Numbered from the stretch's first letter, positions 17,048-26,902 are shown. The stretch: 64,000 nt of DNA from Caryophanales bacterium UBA6259 (GCA_002441135.1 DJVJ01000018.1:90349-154348), one strand, 5' to 3'. Notes: generated from the sequence alone by a model not told the origin. Program-made: numbers and translations.

Positions 17048-18082
17048 TTGAATAAAGATTTTATTGAAGCACTTTATCAGGTAGGAAAGGAAAAAGGAAT
17101 TGATAAAGAAGTTTTAATTGATGCCATTGAGGCTGCGTTAATCTCAGGGTATAAGCGTAATTTTCATTCAGCGCAGAACGTTAGGGTGGATATTAACAGG
17201 GAAACAGGAGTAATTAAGGTTTATGCAAGAAAAACAGTGGTTGAGGAGGTTGTAGACCCAAGGTTTGAAATCTCTTTAGAAGCTGCTCGTCAAACAAATC
17301 CTAATTATCACATTGACGATATTGTGGAAATTGAAGTTACACCAAAGGATTTCGGAAGAATTGCTGCTCAAACAGCTAAACAAGTTGTAACACAAAGAAT
17401 TAGAGAAGCAGAACGGGGAATTATTTTTGAAGCTTTCGTTGACAAAGAAGAGGATATTGTTACTGGTATAGTACAAAGACAAGACCAGAGATATATTTAT
17501 ATTGATTTAGGAAAAACAGAAGCAATGCTTCCTTTGAATGAAATGATGCCAACTGAAAGCTTTAAGCATGGGGATCGCGTAAAAGTCTTTATTACAAAGG
17601 TAGAGAAAACTACAAAAGGTCCGGTGATATTTGTTTCACGTACTCATCCAGGATTGCTAAAAAGATTATTTGAATTAGAATCTCCTGAAATATTTGAGGG
17701 AATAGTCGAAATAAAATCGATTGCGCGTGAAGCAGGTTATCGTTCGAAAATTGCTGTTTACTCCCATAATGAAGATGTAGATCCTGTTGGAGCTTGTGTT
17801 GGTCCAAAGGGTATGAGAGTTCAAACCATTGTTAATGAACTAAAGGGTGAGAAAATTGACATTGTAAAATGGTCAAAGGATCCCGAAGAATACATTTCTA
17901 ATTCTCTTAGCCCATCTAAAGTGGTTAGTGTTCAAATTGAGGAAGGAGAAAAAATGGCAAAAGTAGTAGTGCCAGATTATCAACTTTCCTTGGCTATTGG
18001 TAAAGAGGGGCAAAATGCAAGATTGGCAGCTAAGTTAACTGGCTGGAAAATTGATATTAAGAGCGAATCTCAGGTTCATTAA
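17048..18082 (+). CDS. nusA: Transcription termination/antitermination factor NusA
   Basis: Binds RNA polymerase and stabilises pauses and terminator hairpins. 344 aa: N-terminal RNAP-binding domain (about 1-130), S1 domain (about 135-200, ending near FVSRTHPGLLKRLFELE), then two KH domains (VGACVGPKGMRVQTIVNEL and LAIGKEGQNARLAAKLTGW). It lacks the acidic C-terminal repeats of E. coli NusA, as is normal for Firmicutes. TTG at 17048 after GGAAGGAGGAG. Confidence 0.97.
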   Translation: MNKDFIEALYQVGKEKGIDKEVLIDAIEAALISGYKRNFHSAQNVRVDINRETGVIKVYARKTVVEEVVDPRFEISLEAARQTNPNYHIDDIVEIEVTPKDFGRIAAQTAKQVVTQRIREAERGIIFEAFVDKEEDIVTGIVQRQDQRYIYIDLGKTEAMLPLNEMMPTESFKHGDRVKVFITKVEKTTKGPVIFVSRTHPGLLKRLFELESPEIFEGIVEIKSIAREAGYRSKIAVYSHNEDVDPVGACVGPKGMRVQTIVNELKGEKIDIVKWSKDPEEYISNSLSPSKVVSVQIEEGEKMAKVVVPDYQLSLAIGKEGQNARLAAKLTGWKIDIKSESQVH

Positions 18083-18102
18083 TCGTATAGGAGGTTCTTT
18101 CG

Positions 18103-18375
18103 ATGAAAACGAAAAAAATACCTATGCGTAAATGTGTAGCGTGTCAAGAAATGAAGCCAAAAAAAGAATTATTAAGGATTGTACGCACCCCAGAAATGAT
18201 GATAGAAGTAGATCGAAAAGGTAAAAAATCTGGAAGAGGGGCATATATTTGCTTAAATTCAGAATGCCTTAAAATATCTCAGAAGAAAAAGTCATTAGAT
18301 CGCGCACTTGAAAGTAAAGTGAGTGATGACATATATCAAATGCTACAGGTGGAGATTGATCAAGCGAATGAATGA
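18103..18375 (+). CDS. rnpM: YlxR/RnpM, RNA-binding RNase P modulator
   Basis: 90 aa. Family signature MRKCVACQEMKPKKELLRIV, then GKKSGRGAYICLNSECL, with three visible cysteines. B. subtilis YlxR has been described as an RNase P modulator (RnpM). Strong AGGAGG before ATG 18103. Its stop overlaps the ylxQ start by eight bases. Confidence 0.93.
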   Translation: MKTKKIPMRKCVACQEMKPKKELLRIVRTPEMMIEVDRKGKKSGRGAYICLNSECLKISQKKKSLDRALESKVSDDIYQMLQVEIDQANE

Positions 18376-18676
18376 TAACGGTAATCAGGTTCTTTCATTG
18401 TTAGGTTTAGCAGCAAGAGCAGGAAAGATTGTTTCAGGAGAAGAAATGGTTATAAAAGGAATACAAAGGGATAAAGTTCTTTTTGTAATTTTAGCAGAAG
18501 ATAGTGGAGAAAATAATAGGAAAAGAATTTCTGACAAATCCGAATACTATCAAACACCTTATCGTATTGCTTTTACAAAAGATCAATTAGGAAAAGCGAT
18601 TGGAAAATCTAGTAGAGTAGTAATTGGAGTTACGGATGAGGGTTTTAGTAAGAGGTTAGAGAAGTTATTGGAGTAG
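18368..18676 (+). CDS. ylxQ: YlxQ, L7Ae-family RNA-binding protein
   Basis: 102 aa from ATG 18368, inside the end of rnpM. The frame is open further upstream, but that stretch is out-of-frame rnpM sequence and unlike the family. The core VLSLLGLAARAGKIVSGEEM and the following VLFVILAEDSGENN fit the kink-turn-binding L7Ae/YbxF/YlxQ fold. Role in the operon is unproven; its translation is coupled to rnpM. Confidence 0.9.
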   Translation: MNDNGNQVLSLLGLAARAGKIVSGEEMVIKGIQRDKVLFVILAEDSGENNRKRISDKSEYYQTPYRIAFTKDQLGKAIGKSSRVVIGVTDEGFSKRLEKLLE

Positions 18677-18695
18677 AAATCCGGAGGTGAAGTTT

Positions 18696-20978
18696 ATGAG
18701 TAAACAAAGAGTTTACGAATTAGCTAAACAACACAATATGCAAAGTAAAGAAATGTTAAAGGTATTAGAGAAATTAAATATTGAAGTGAGTAATCATATG
18801 AGTGTTTTGACTGAAGAAATGATTGAAGCAGTTGAGAAGCATTTTAATCAATTAAAAGAAAAGAATTCTCCTAAAAACAGTAATAAAAAGGTTCAATCTC
18901 AGCCTCAACCTCAAAACAAAGCAAAGAATCAAGAGATTATTTCACAAAAGCCAGTGGAAGAAAGTACAAATTTAGTGGGAATGGATGATAAGATGGATCA
19001 CCAAGAAAATGAACATAATGAAGAAACCAAAGAGGATTTTGAGTATAAGACAAAAACTGATTTTGAAACTGAACAATCAGTTGGCAAAACAAAGAAAAAG
19101 ACAAAATCACGCCCTAAATTATTTGATGATACAAAATTAAGCGATCAAAAAAATTCTCCAAATAAGCTTAAAACTCAAAAGGGAGTTCCAAACCCTGCAT
19201 CTGAGGTAAAACCAGTTGTCCAAGAAAATAAACCTAAGAAAATTATTTATACCGGTTCCTTAACTGTAGGAGAATTGGCAAAGCAATTAGGTAAGGAATC
19301 CTCAGAAATTATTAAAAAGCTGATGTTCTTAGGAATTATGGCAACAATCAACCAAGAGCTTGACTTAGATGTTATTCAATTAATTGCTGAAGAATATGGT
19401 GTTGAAGTAGAAGAAAAAATTATTATTGATGAAGAACAATTCGAACTTTACGAAAATACTGATCGTGAAGAGGATATGGAAGAACGACCACCAGTTGTTA
19501 CTATTATGGGACACGTTGACCATGGAAAAACGACCTTATTGGATGCAATACGTAATTCTAAGGTTGTTGCTGGTGAGGCTGGGGGAATTACTCAACATAT
19601 TGGTGCTTATCAAGTTGAAGTTAACGGTAAAAAGATTACATTCCTTGATACCCCAGGACACGCTGCTTTTACTAGTATGAGAGCAAGAGGTGCACAGGTA
19701 ACAGATATCACTATATTAGTAGTAGCTGCAGATGATGGTGTGATGCCTCAAACCGTTGAAGCAATCAACCATGCTAAAGCGGCCAATGTTCCAATTATTG
19801 TAGCAGTAAATAAAATGGATAAGGAAGGTGCTAATCCAGACCGTGTTAAACAAGAATTAACAGAGCATGGCTTGGTACCGGAGGAATGGGGCGGAGAAAC
19901 CATCTTTGTACCTATTTCCGCATTAAATCATCAAGGCTTAGATGACATTTTGGAAATGATTCTCTTAGTTTCTGAAATGCAAGAGCTTAAAGCTAATTAT
20001 AACCGCTTAGCAAAAGGAACAATTATTGAATCCCAGTTAGATAAAGGTAGAGGGGCAGTAGCTACAGTTTTAGTTCAAAACGGTACTTTAAGAATCGGTG
20101 ATCCAATTGTTGCAGGAAACTCCTATGGTAAAATTAGAGCGATGATTAATGACCGTGGTAAAAGAATTAAAGAAGCTGGACCTTCTACTCCTGTAGAAAT
20201 TACTGGATTAAATGAAGTGCCTCATGCAGGTGATCCTTTCATTGTTTTTGAAGAAGAAAGAAAAGCAAGAGTTATTGGTGAAAAACGTGCAATGAAGGCA
20301 AGAGAAAGCGAATTAAATGCTACTGCAAGAGTAACATTAGATGATTTATATAAACAAATTCAAGAAGGCGATGTTAAAGAGCTACATGTAATCATTAAAG
20401 GAGACGTACAAGGTTCCGTAGAAGCGTTACAGGGTTCTTTAGAGAAAATCGATATTGCTGGTGTACGAGTGAAAATTATTCATAAGGGTGTAGGAGCAAT
20501 CACAGAAACAGATGTTACTTTAGCTTCTGCTTCCAATGCGATAATTATCGGTTTTAATGTTCGTCCTGAACCTCAAGCAAGAGCATCTGCTGAAAAAGAA
20601 AAAGTAGATATTCGTTTACATCGTATAATTTATAATGTAATTGAAGAGATTGAAGCAGCATTGCAAGGAATGTTAGATCCTGTATATTTTGAAGTGGTTA
20701 CAGGAAGAGCAGAGGTTCGCCAAGTATTTAAAGCTTCCAATGTAGGAACAATTGCTGGTTCCTATGTAATTGAAGGGAAAGTAGTAAGAAATGGTCAGGT
20801 TCGAATCATCAGAGACGGTATTGTTATTTTTGAAGGACAAGTATATGCTTTAAAACGTTTTAAAGATGATGCGAAAGAAGTAAATCAAGGTTATGAATGT
20901 GGTATCACCATAAAGAATTATAGTGATATTAAAGAAGGAGATATCATAGAAACCTTTATTATGGAAGTTAAAAAATAA
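18696..20978 (+). CDS. infB: Translation initiation factor IF-2
   Basis: GTPase that brings fMet-tRNA to the 30S subunit. 760 aa from ATG 18696 (GGAGGTGA at 18683-18690). The N-terminal helical domain (MSKQRVYELAKQHNMQSKEM) is followed by a Lys/Gln/Glu-rich linker to about residue 180, a second N domain (TVGELAKQLGKESSEIIKKL), then the G domain with G1 GHVDHGKTT (272-280), G3 DTPGHAAF and G4 NKMDKEG. C-terminal domains run to residue 760. Confidence 0.97.
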   Translation: MSKQRVYELAKQHNMQSKEMLKVLEKLNIEVSNHMSVLTEEMIEAVEKHFNQLKEKNSPKNSNKKVQSQPQPQNKAKNQEIISQKPVEESTNLVGMDDKMDHQENEHNEETKEDFEYKTKTDFETEQSVGKTKKKTKSRPKLFDDTKLSDQKNSPNKLKTQKGVPNPASEVKPVVQENKPKKIIYTGSLTVGELAKQLGKESSEIIKKLMFLGIMATINQELDLDVIQLIAEEYGVEVEEKIIIDEEQFELYENTDREEDMEERPPVVTIMGHVDHGKTTLLDAIRNSKVVAGEAGGITQHIGAYQVEVNGKKITFLDTPGHAAFTSMRARGAQVTDITILVVAADDGVMPQTVEAINHAKAANVPIIVAVNKMDKEGANPDRVKQELTEHGLVPEEWGGETIFVPISALNHQGLDDILEMILLVSEMQELKANYNRLAKGTIIESQLDKGRGAVATVLVQNGTLRIGDPIVAGNSYGKIRAMINDRGKRIKEAGPSTPVEITGLNEVPHAGDPFIVFEEERKARVIGEKRAMKARESELNATARVTLDDLYKQIQEGDVKELHVIIKGDVQGSVEALQGSLEKIDIAGVRVKIIHKGVGAITETDVTLASASNAIIIGFNVRPEPQARASAEKEKVDIRLHRIIYNVIEEIEAALQGMLDPVYFEVVTGRAEVRQVFKASNVGTIAGSYVIEGKVVRNGQVRIIRDGIVIFEGQVYALKRFKDDAKEVNQGYECGITIKNYSDIKEGDIIETFIMEVKK

Positions 20979-21017
20979 TGGTTGGCTAACAATCGATAAT
21001 ACTAAGAGGTGATTTTC

Positions 21018-21374
21018 ATGGCTAAAATTCGTCATGGTAGAGTTAGCGAACAGATCAAGAAGGAAATCAGTCAATTAGTTCAGTATGAATTAAAGGATCC
21101 TAGAATAGGCTTCATTACGATTACTGGTGTCGAAGTAACTGGTGATTTATCCCAAGCAGTTGTCTATGTTAGCGTTATGGATAAAAACGAAAAAGAAAAA
21201 GAGACATTGCTAGCATTAGAAAAATCTAAAGGTTTCCTTCGTACAGAAATTGGCAAACGAATTCGACTTCGCCATACACCGGAATTGATTTTTAAGGTTG
21301 ACCAGTCGATTGACTATGGTAATAAAATTGAAACCCTACTAAGAGAATTAAAGGGAGACAGACATGAGGACTGA
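21018..21374 (+). CDS. rbfA: 30S ribosome-binding factor A
   Basis: Cold-shock and 16S maturation factor with a KH-like fold. 118 aa from ATG 21018 (AGAGGTGA upstream, so the longer GTG frame at 21009 is unlikely). Starts MAKIRHGRVSEQIKKEISQL and contains LKDPRIGFITITGVEVTGDL. Overlaps nrnA by 11 bases. Confidence 0.95.
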   Translation: MAKIRHGRVSEQIKKEISQLVQYELKDPRIGFITITGVEVTGDLSQAVVYVSVMDKNEKEKETLLALEKSKGFLRTEIGKRIRLRHTPELIFKVDQSIDYGNKIETLLRELKGDRHED

Positions 21375-22338
21375 GTATCAAGAACAATTAAAAACAGCTG
21401 CTAGGTTTTTGATGGAGAATGATCACTTTTTGATTGTTTCTCATGTTCATCCTGATGGGGATACTCTATCTTCTTCCTTGGGTCTAGGATTAATTCTTCA
21501 GAAGCTTAATAAAAGCTTTAGCTTGGTTAACCAAGACCCTCTTCCCTTGAAATTTTCTTACTTACCATTATTTCAATCTGTTCGTTCGGTAGAGGAGATA
21601 GCAGTTAAATATGCAAATGTGATTACAGTGGATGTTGCGGATCAGTCTAGAGCTGGTGAAATATCATCTTTATTGATAGATGATGTTCAGCTATTGAATA
21701 TTGACCATCATCCAACGAACGATCATTTTGGACAGGTTAACCTTGTTTTTCCTGACGCTGCAGCTACCGCAGAGGTTATTTTTTACTTAGCCGTAGAATT
21801 AAACGTACCATTGGATAAAGAAATCGCTACTTGTATTTATACTGGACTATTAACAGATACAGGTGGCTTTCGCTATTCCAATACCTCTTCAAGTGTCTTA
21901 AGAATAGCTTCAGAACTTTTAGAATATGGCATTTCTCCAGGTGACATTGCCGAGATGGCCCTAGAGACCATAACAGAATCCCATATTAAGCTCCTTAACA
22001 TTGCACTAAATCGATTAGAAATTATCGAACATGGTAATGTAGCTTGGACCACCTTAAATCATCAAGAGTTAAGTAGGGGTTCAGATGCAGAGGATTCTGA
22101 AGGTATTGTTAACTATTGTAGAAATATAGAAGGTGTAGAAATAGGCATCTTTTTTAAAGAGACAAGCCTTGGTGAGGTAAAGGTAAGTCTCCGTTCAAAA
22201 AAACGGCTTGATGTAGGAGCTATCGCTAAGGATTTTGGTGGTGGAGGACATAAAAGGGCAGCTGGATACACCTTTTATGGCACCATTGAGGCGGCAAAAA
22301 CTAATTTAATTGAGAAAATCAGAAGTATACCACTTTAA
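21364..22338 (+). CDS. nrnA: Nanoribonuclease / pAp phosphatase NrnA (DHH-DHHA1)
   Basis: Degrades two- to five-mers of RNA and dephosphorylates pAp; it replaces Orn and CysQ in Firmicutes. 324 aa. Metal-binding motifs HVHPDGDT, VDVADQSRAGE, NIDHHPTNDHFG and YTGLLTDTGGFRYSNT; C-terminal DHHA1 glycine-rich substrate loop FGGGGHKRAAGYTF. ATG at 21364 inside the end of rbfA, so coupled. Confidence 0.95.
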   Translation: MRTEYQEQLKTAARFLMENDHFLIVSHVHPDGDTLSSSLGLGLILQKLNKSFSLVNQDPLPLKFSYLPLFQSVRSVEEIAVKYANVITVDVADQSRAGEISSLLIDDVQLLNIDHHPTNDHFGQVNLVFPDAAATAEVIFYLAVELNVPLDKEIATCIYTGLLTDTGGFRYSNTSSSVLRIASELLEYGISPGDIAEMALETITESHIKLLNIALNRLEIIEHGNVAWTTLNHQELSRGSDAEDSEGIVNYCRNIEGVEIGIFFKETSLGEVKVSLRSKKRLDVGAIAKDFGGGGHKRAAGYTFYGTIEAAKTNLIEKIRSIPL

Positions 22339-22375
22339 TATTAAAAAGGGTTGAATTAGTTTGAAGGATAATCAA

Positions 22376-23293
22376 ATGATAAATGGAGTCATTGCTGTCC
22401 ACAAGGAACCAGGTATGACTTCACATGATGTGGTTGCAAAACTAAGAAAAATATTTAAAACAAAACAGATAGGTCATACGGGTACTCTAGATCCTGAGGT
22501 TTCTGGAGTACTGCCTATTTGTATTGGACAAGCAACTAGAATTTCGGAATATATTATGGAAATGCCAAAGCAATATGAGGGACAAATGGTTTTGGGGATA
22601 TCTACAACTACGGAGGACTTTACTGGTGAACCAATTGAAGTCAGAAAGGTAGAAAAAGATGCTCTAACTCCGAAAAAGATAGAGAGTGTTAGCCAATCCT
22701 TCATAGGAGAGATTGAACAAATACCTCCTATGTATTCCTCGGTAAAAGTACAAGGTAAACGTTTATATGAATTAGCTAGAGAAGGTAAAGTCATTGATCG
22801 TAAACCTCGTCAAGTAACAATTTATGATTTGAAGCTAAAATCATTGGAATTAGAGATTGAATATCCTACTGTGGATTTTCAAGTGACCTGCTCAAAGGGG
22901 ACTTATATTCGAACTTTGTGTGTTGACCTTGGTAAAAAACTAGGGTATCCAGCACATATGTCTAAACTCATAAGAACGAGTAGCGGCTCTTTTACTATTG
23001 ATAATGCCTATACTCTACAAGAAATTGAAGAGTTAGTAGATAATAATCAAATTGGAGAAGTTATTACTCCGATGGCTGAGGCATTGCCTTATTTAGAAAA
23101 AATGGAGTTAACAAACGAGGATATTCATAATAAAATATATAATGGGCAGAAGATATCATTGGCTAATCCTTCAAAAAAGGCAGGATTGATTAAGATCGTG
23201 GATAGTAATAATCGTCTAGTTGCCCTTTATGAAACGAGCATAAATTCATTATTTATCAAACCTAAAAAGGTTTTTAAACCAGTTGAAGAATAA
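22376..23293 (+). CDS. truB: tRNA pseudouridine-55 synthase
   Basis: Makes pseudouridine 55 in the T loop of tRNAs. 305 aa from ATG 22376 (AAGGA six bases upstream; product begins MINGVIAVHKEPGMTSHDVV as in other TruB). A TTG at 22361 would add five residues and cannot be excluded. Catalytic motif GHTGTLDPEVSGVLPICIG (catalytic Asp in TLDPE); YEGQMVLGISTTTEDFTGE; CSKGTYIRTLCVDLG. A C-terminal PUA-like region is present. Confidence 0.94.
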   Translation: MINGVIAVHKEPGMTSHDVVAKLRKIFKTKQIGHTGTLDPEVSGVLPICIGQATRISEYIMEMPKQYEGQMVLGISTTTEDFTGEPIEVRKVEKDALTPKKIESVSQSFIGEIEQIPPMYSSVKVQGKRLYELAREGKVIDRKPRQVTIYDLKLKSLELEIEYPTVDFQVTCSKGTYIRTLCVDLGKKLGYPAHMSKLIRTSSGSFTIDNAYTLQEIEELVDNNQIGEVITPMAEALPYLEKMELTNEDIHNKIYNGQKISLANPSKKAGLIKIVDSNNRLVALYETSINSLFIKPKKVFKPVEE

Positions 23294-23303
23294 GGTGAAA
23301 AAA

Positions 23304-24239
23304 ATGGAAGTAGTCCATCTTACTTATCCATTAATCGATAATAGTAAAACTCCTATTGTATTGGCAATAGGATATTTTGATGGGGTTCATAAGGGACACC
23401 AACAGGTTATAAAAAGAGCATGTGCATTGGCCAAAGAAATGTCACTACCATGTGGGGTAATGACATTTAGTCCTCATCCGAAGGAAGTATTAGGGATTAC
23501 TAGTAAAATTGACCAATTAACTCCGTTAAATATCAAATTAGCTCTCTTGGAAAATTTAGGAGTAGATGTTACCTACGTGGTTAATTTTTCAAAGGAGTTT
23601 GCTGCGATTTCGCCGGAGGAGTTTGTAAATGAGTTTTTATTATCTTTGCAGGTAAAAGGTGTTGTTGTAGGATTTGATTTTACCTTTGGTGTAAAAGGCT
23701 CAGCCAATGCAGAAAAACTAATTGAATTAAGTGTAGAACGCTTTTTTGTGGAAATTATTGAACCTTTTAATTATCGTGGAGATAAGATTAGTAGTACTTT
23801 AATAAGAAGTCATTTGCTTTCTGGAAATATATCAGAAATTAAAAATCTTCTAGGAAGAAATTATTCTATTTTGGGTCAAGTCATTCATGGGGATAAAAGA
23901 GGAAGAACTATTGGCTTCCCAACAGCCAATTTAAAACTTTTAGAGGATTACCTTCATTTGAAGAATGGAGTATATATTGTTAAGGTCCAAGTCGAGGGAA
24001 AAGTATATCCTGGAGTAATGAACCTTGGTTATCGGCCTACGGTTACCAATGAAAAAAAACCAAGCTATGAAGTTCACCTTTTAACATTTAACGGTGACCT
24101 TTACGATAAAATGCTCAAAGTTGAATTTATTGACTATATTCGTGAAGAAAAGAAGTTTAATAGTTTAGATGAGCTTAAGCAGCAAATTAACCAAGATGTT
24201 GCTTTTGCAAAAAAAGCACTTATGGATATGATTTTATAA
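23304..24239 (+). CDS. ribF: Bifunctional riboflavin kinase / FAD synthetase
   Basis: Converts riboflavin to FMN and FAD. 311 aa from ATG 23304 (AAGGTGA at 23292-23298); the upstream in-frame extension overlaps the end of truB. The N-terminal adenylyltransferase has AIGYFDGVHKGHQQVI and VVGFDFTFGVKGSA with SSTLIRSHLLSGNI. The C-terminal kinase domain has HGDKRGRTIGFPTANL and GVYIVKV..YPGVMNLGYRPT. Last gene before the rpsO promoter. Confidence 0.95.
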   Translation: MEVVHLTYPLIDNSKTPIVLAIGYFDGVHKGHQQVIKRACALAKEMSLPCGVMTFSPHPKEVLGITSKIDQLTPLNIKLALLENLGVDVTYVVNFSKEFAAISPEEFVNEFLLSLQVKGVVVGFDFTFGVKGSANAEKLIELSVERFFVEIIEPFNYRGDKISSTLIRSHLLSGNISEIKNLLGRNYSILGQVIHGDKRGRTIGFPTANLKLLEDYLHLKNGVYIVKVQVEGKVYPGVMNLGYRPTVTNEKKPSYEVHLLTFNGDLYDKMLKVEFIDYIREEKKFNSLDELKQQINQDVAFAKKALMDMIL

Positions 24240-24244
24240 ATTCT

Positions 24245-24273
24245 TTGCTTTGTATATTAAAATATGTTATACT
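24245..24273 (+). promoter_or_regulatory. Sigma-A promoter of rpsO-pnp
   Basis: TTGCTT at 24245-24250, 17-base spacer, TATACT at 24268-24273 with TGT before the -10. Predicted start near 24280, immediately before the structured leader. Confidence 0.65.
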
Positions 24274-24280
24274 CAACCTT

Positions 24281-24357
24281 GGCTAGTTAAGCCAGAACCT
24301 TTTCGTGGATTAGCGATTCACCAACGTTTTTCTGGGAAAAGGCGATTTGAAAAATAA
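24281..24357 (+). ncRNA. rpsO leader, probable S15 autoregulatory RNA
   Basis: GGCT/AGCC hairpin at about 24280-24294, CCTTTTC at 24298-24304 pairing with GAAAAGG at about 24336-24342, and an inner GTGGAT/ATTCAC hairpin. This leaves a multi-helix junction before the GGAGGTG of rpsO. S15 leaders with helical junctions are known in Firmicutes; assignment to that class is by position and fold, not by model search. Confidence 0.6.
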
Positions 24358-24370
24358 GGAGGTGAAAAGG

Positions 24371-24640
24371 ATGGCTTTAACACAAGAGCGCAAACAAGAA
24401 CTTATCAACGAGTATAAGGTTCATGAAACTGATACTGGATCTCCAGAGGTACAGATTGCTGTCCTTACTGAAAAGATTAATTATCTGAATGAGCATTTAA
24501 GAACTCATAAGAAGGATCACCATTCACGTCGTGGTCTTCTAAAAATGGTTGGACAACGTCGTCATCTTTTAAATTACTTAAAGAATAAAGATGTTCAACG
24601 TTACCGTGAGTTAATTACAAAATTAGGCTTACGTAGATAG
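24371..24640 (+). CDS. rpsO: 30S ribosomal protein S15
   Basis: 89 aa, the standard length, beginning MALTQERKQELINEYKVHE; the conserved rRNA-binding parts are TDTGSPEVQIAVLTEKIN, HLRTHKKDHHSRRGLL and VGQRRHLLNYLK. ATG 24371 lies in an AAGGAGGTGAAAAGG context; an in-frame ATG upstream at 24347 would lie within the leader and is rejected. Followed by a terminator before pnp. Confidence 0.98.
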   Translation: MALTQERKQELINEYKVHETDTGSPEVQIAVLTEKINYLNEHLRTHKKDHHSRRGLLKMVGQRRHLLNYLKNKDVQRYRELITKLGLRR

Positions 24641-24645
24641 TTGAT

Positions 24646-24676
24646 AAAAGCGGGTGAATTTTTCCCCGCTTTTTTT
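24646..24676 (+). terminator. Intrinsic terminator between rpsO and pnp
   Basis: AAAAGCGGG at 24646-24654 pairs with CCCGCTTTT at 24665-24673 and is followed by more T residues. In related genomes pnp is partly expressed from readthrough. Confidence 0.88.
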
Positions 24677-24799
24677 CCTATATAATCAAGGAAAAATTTA
24701 GTACTATCTAAAAATCTCTGTTTTATTAATGTTTTTGCAGGAAATAATACTTATTATGTAGAAATTTTTTATGAATTGAAAGGAGGAAATAAGTAATAC

Positions 24800-26896
24800 A
24801 TGGAAAAATACGTAAAACACCTAGAGCTAGGTGGACAACAATTTACAATTGAAACCGGGCAATTAGCAAAGCAAGCCAATGCGGCTGTTTTGGTTAGATA
24901 CGGTGAAACTGCAGTTCTAGTTGCAGTAACTGCATCCAAAGGGCCAAAGGATTTAGATTTCTTTCCTTTAACAGTGAATTATGAAGAGCGATTATATGCA
25001 GTGGGTAAAATACCAGGAGGCTTTATTAAGCGAGAAGGTAGACCAAGTGAAAAAGCAATATTAGCTTCCAGATTAATTGACCGTCCTATACGCCCATTAT
25101 TCCCTGAGGGTTTCCGTAATGAGGTGCAAATTGCTGCTACTGTAATGTCTGCAGATCCAAATTATTCATCTGAAGTTGCTGCAATGATTGGAACCTCTGC
25201 TGCTTTATCCATATCGGATATTCCTTTTATGGGACCGATTGCTGGTGTTATTGTTGGACGAGTTAATGGTGAATTTGTCCTAAATCCGAATATCGAGCAA
25301 ATGGAACAAAGTGATATTCATTTAGTTGTTGCTGGAACCAAAGAAGCGATTAACATGGTTGAGGCAGGAGCAGATGAGGTACCAGAGGAAGTAATGCTAG
25401 AAGCAATTCTTTTTGGACATGAAAAAATTAAAGAAGTTATTCGATTCCAAGAAGAAATTGTTGCTGAAGTTGGTAAGGAAAAGATGGAGGTTCAACTTCA
25501 TACAGTTAATGAATCCCTTGATCAAGTGGTTAGAAGCTATGCCTTAGATAAGATGAAGGAAGCTATTTTAACAGAAGAAAAACATGCTCGACAAGAAGCA
25601 ATAGATTTAGTTACTCAAGAAGCGATAGAGCACTTTACAGAAGAGTATCCTGAGCAACTTGGGGAAATTAACGAGATTTTACATAACATTATTAAAGATG
25701 AAGTGAGAAGACTAATTATCTTCGAACAAAAGCGTCCTGATGGCCGTAAATTAGATGAAATTCGCCCTATCAGTACAGAAATTGGATTACTTCCAAGAAC
25801 ACATGGTTCTGGATTGTTTACTCGTGGACAAACTCAAGCATTAAGTATTTGTACCTTAGGTGCTTTAGGCGATGTTCAAATTTTAGATGGTTTAGACTTA
25901 GAGGAATCTAAGCGTTTTATGCATCACTATAACTTCCCACCATATAGTGTTGGTGAGGCAAGACCAATGAGAGCTCCGGGTAGAAGAGAAATTGGTCATG
26001 GTGCTTTAGGTGAAAGAGCATTAGAGCCTATTATTCCTTCAGAAGATGTCTTCCCATACACTATCCGTTTAGTGTCAGAGGTATTAGAATCCAATGGATC
26101 TTCTTCACAAGCAAGTATTTGTGCTAGCACATTAGCATTGATGCATGCAGGTGTTCCAATTAAAGCGCCTGTTGCAGGTATCGCAATGGGACTTGTTAAA
26201 GAAGGAGAGCATGTTGCAGTATTAACGGATATTCAAGGAATGGAAGATCATTTAGGAGATATGGACTTTAAGGTTGCTGGAACAGCAAAAGGGGTTACTG
26301 CCCTGCAAATGGATATCAAAATTGCGGGTATTAACAAGGATATTCTTGAGCAAGCATTAGATCAGGCTAAAGTAGGTAGAATGTTTATTCTAGGTAAGAT
26401 GCTTGAAACCATCCCAGAATATAACAAGGAATTATCCCCTTATGCACCTAAAATTACAACCTTTAAAATCAATCCAGAAAAAATTCGTGATGTGATTGGG
26501 CCAAGTGGTCGAATCATTAATAAAATCATTGAGGAAACTGGTGTTAAAATCGATATTGAACAAGATGGTCGTATCTTTATTGCTTCTGTAAATCCTGAAA
26601 TGAATGAAAAAGCACAAAAAATCATCGAGGATTTAGTTAGAGAGGTTGAAGTTGGCCAAACCTATCTAGGAACCGTAAAAAGAATTGAAAAATTCGGCGC
26701 ATTCGTAGAGGTTTTTGCAGGTAAAGAAGGTCTACTTCATATCTCACAATTAGATACAAAGAGAGTTGAAAAGGTTGAGGATGTTGTTGCTCTAGGAGAC
26801 AAAATACTTGTCAAGGTAACTGAAATAGATAACCAAGGTAGAGTGAACTTATCTAGAAAAGCAGTACTTAAAGAACAACAAGAAAACAATGAATAA
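24800..26896 (+). CDS. pnp: Polyribonucleotide nucleotidyltransferase (PNPase)
   Basis: 3'-5' phosphorolytic exoribonuclease of RNA turnover. 698 aa: first RNase PH core (about 5-215, GGFIKREGRPSEKAIL, RLIDRPIRPLFPEGF), helical linker, second RNase PH core (about 315-540, PRTHGSGLFTRGQTQAL, DIQGMEDHLGDMDFKVAGT), KH domain (VIGPSGRIINKIIEETGVKI) and S1 domain (TYLGTVKRIEKFGAFVEVF). Strong AAAGGAGGAA upstream. Followed by inverted repeat copy C. Confidence 0.98.
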   Translation: MEKYVKHLELGGQQFTIETGQLAKQANAAVLVRYGETAVLVAVTASKGPKDLDFFPLTVNYEERLYAVGKIPGGFIKREGRPSEKAILASRLIDRPIRPLFPEGFRNEVQIAATVMSADPNYSSEVAAMIGTSAALSISDIPFMGPIAGVIVGRVNGEFVLNPNIEQMEQSDIHLVVAGTKEAINMVEAGADEVPEEVMLEAILFGHEKIKEVIRFQEEIVAEVGKEKMEVQLHTVNESLDQVVRSYALDKMKEAILTEEKHARQEAIDLVTQEAIEHFTEEYPEQLGEINEILHNIIKDEVRRLIIFEQKRPDGRKLDEIRPISTEIGLLPRTHGSGLFTRGQTQALSICTLGALGDVQILDGLDLEESKRFMHHYNFPPYSVGEARPMRAPGRREIGHGALGERALEPIIPSEDVFPYTIRLVSEVLESNGSSSQASICASTLALMHAGVPIKAPVAGIAMGLVKEGEHVAVLTDIQGMEDHLGDMDFKVAGTAKGVTALQMDIKIAGINKDILEQALDQAKVGRMFILGKMLETIPEYNKELSPYAPKITTFKINPEKIRDVIGPSGRIINKIIEETGVKIDIEQDGRIFIASVNPEMNEKAQKIIEDLVREVEVGQTYLGTVKRIEKFGAFVEVFAGKEGLLHISQLDTKRVEKVEDVVALGDKILVKVTEIDNQGRVNLSRKAVLKEQQENNE

Positions 26897-26902
26897 GAAG
26901 TA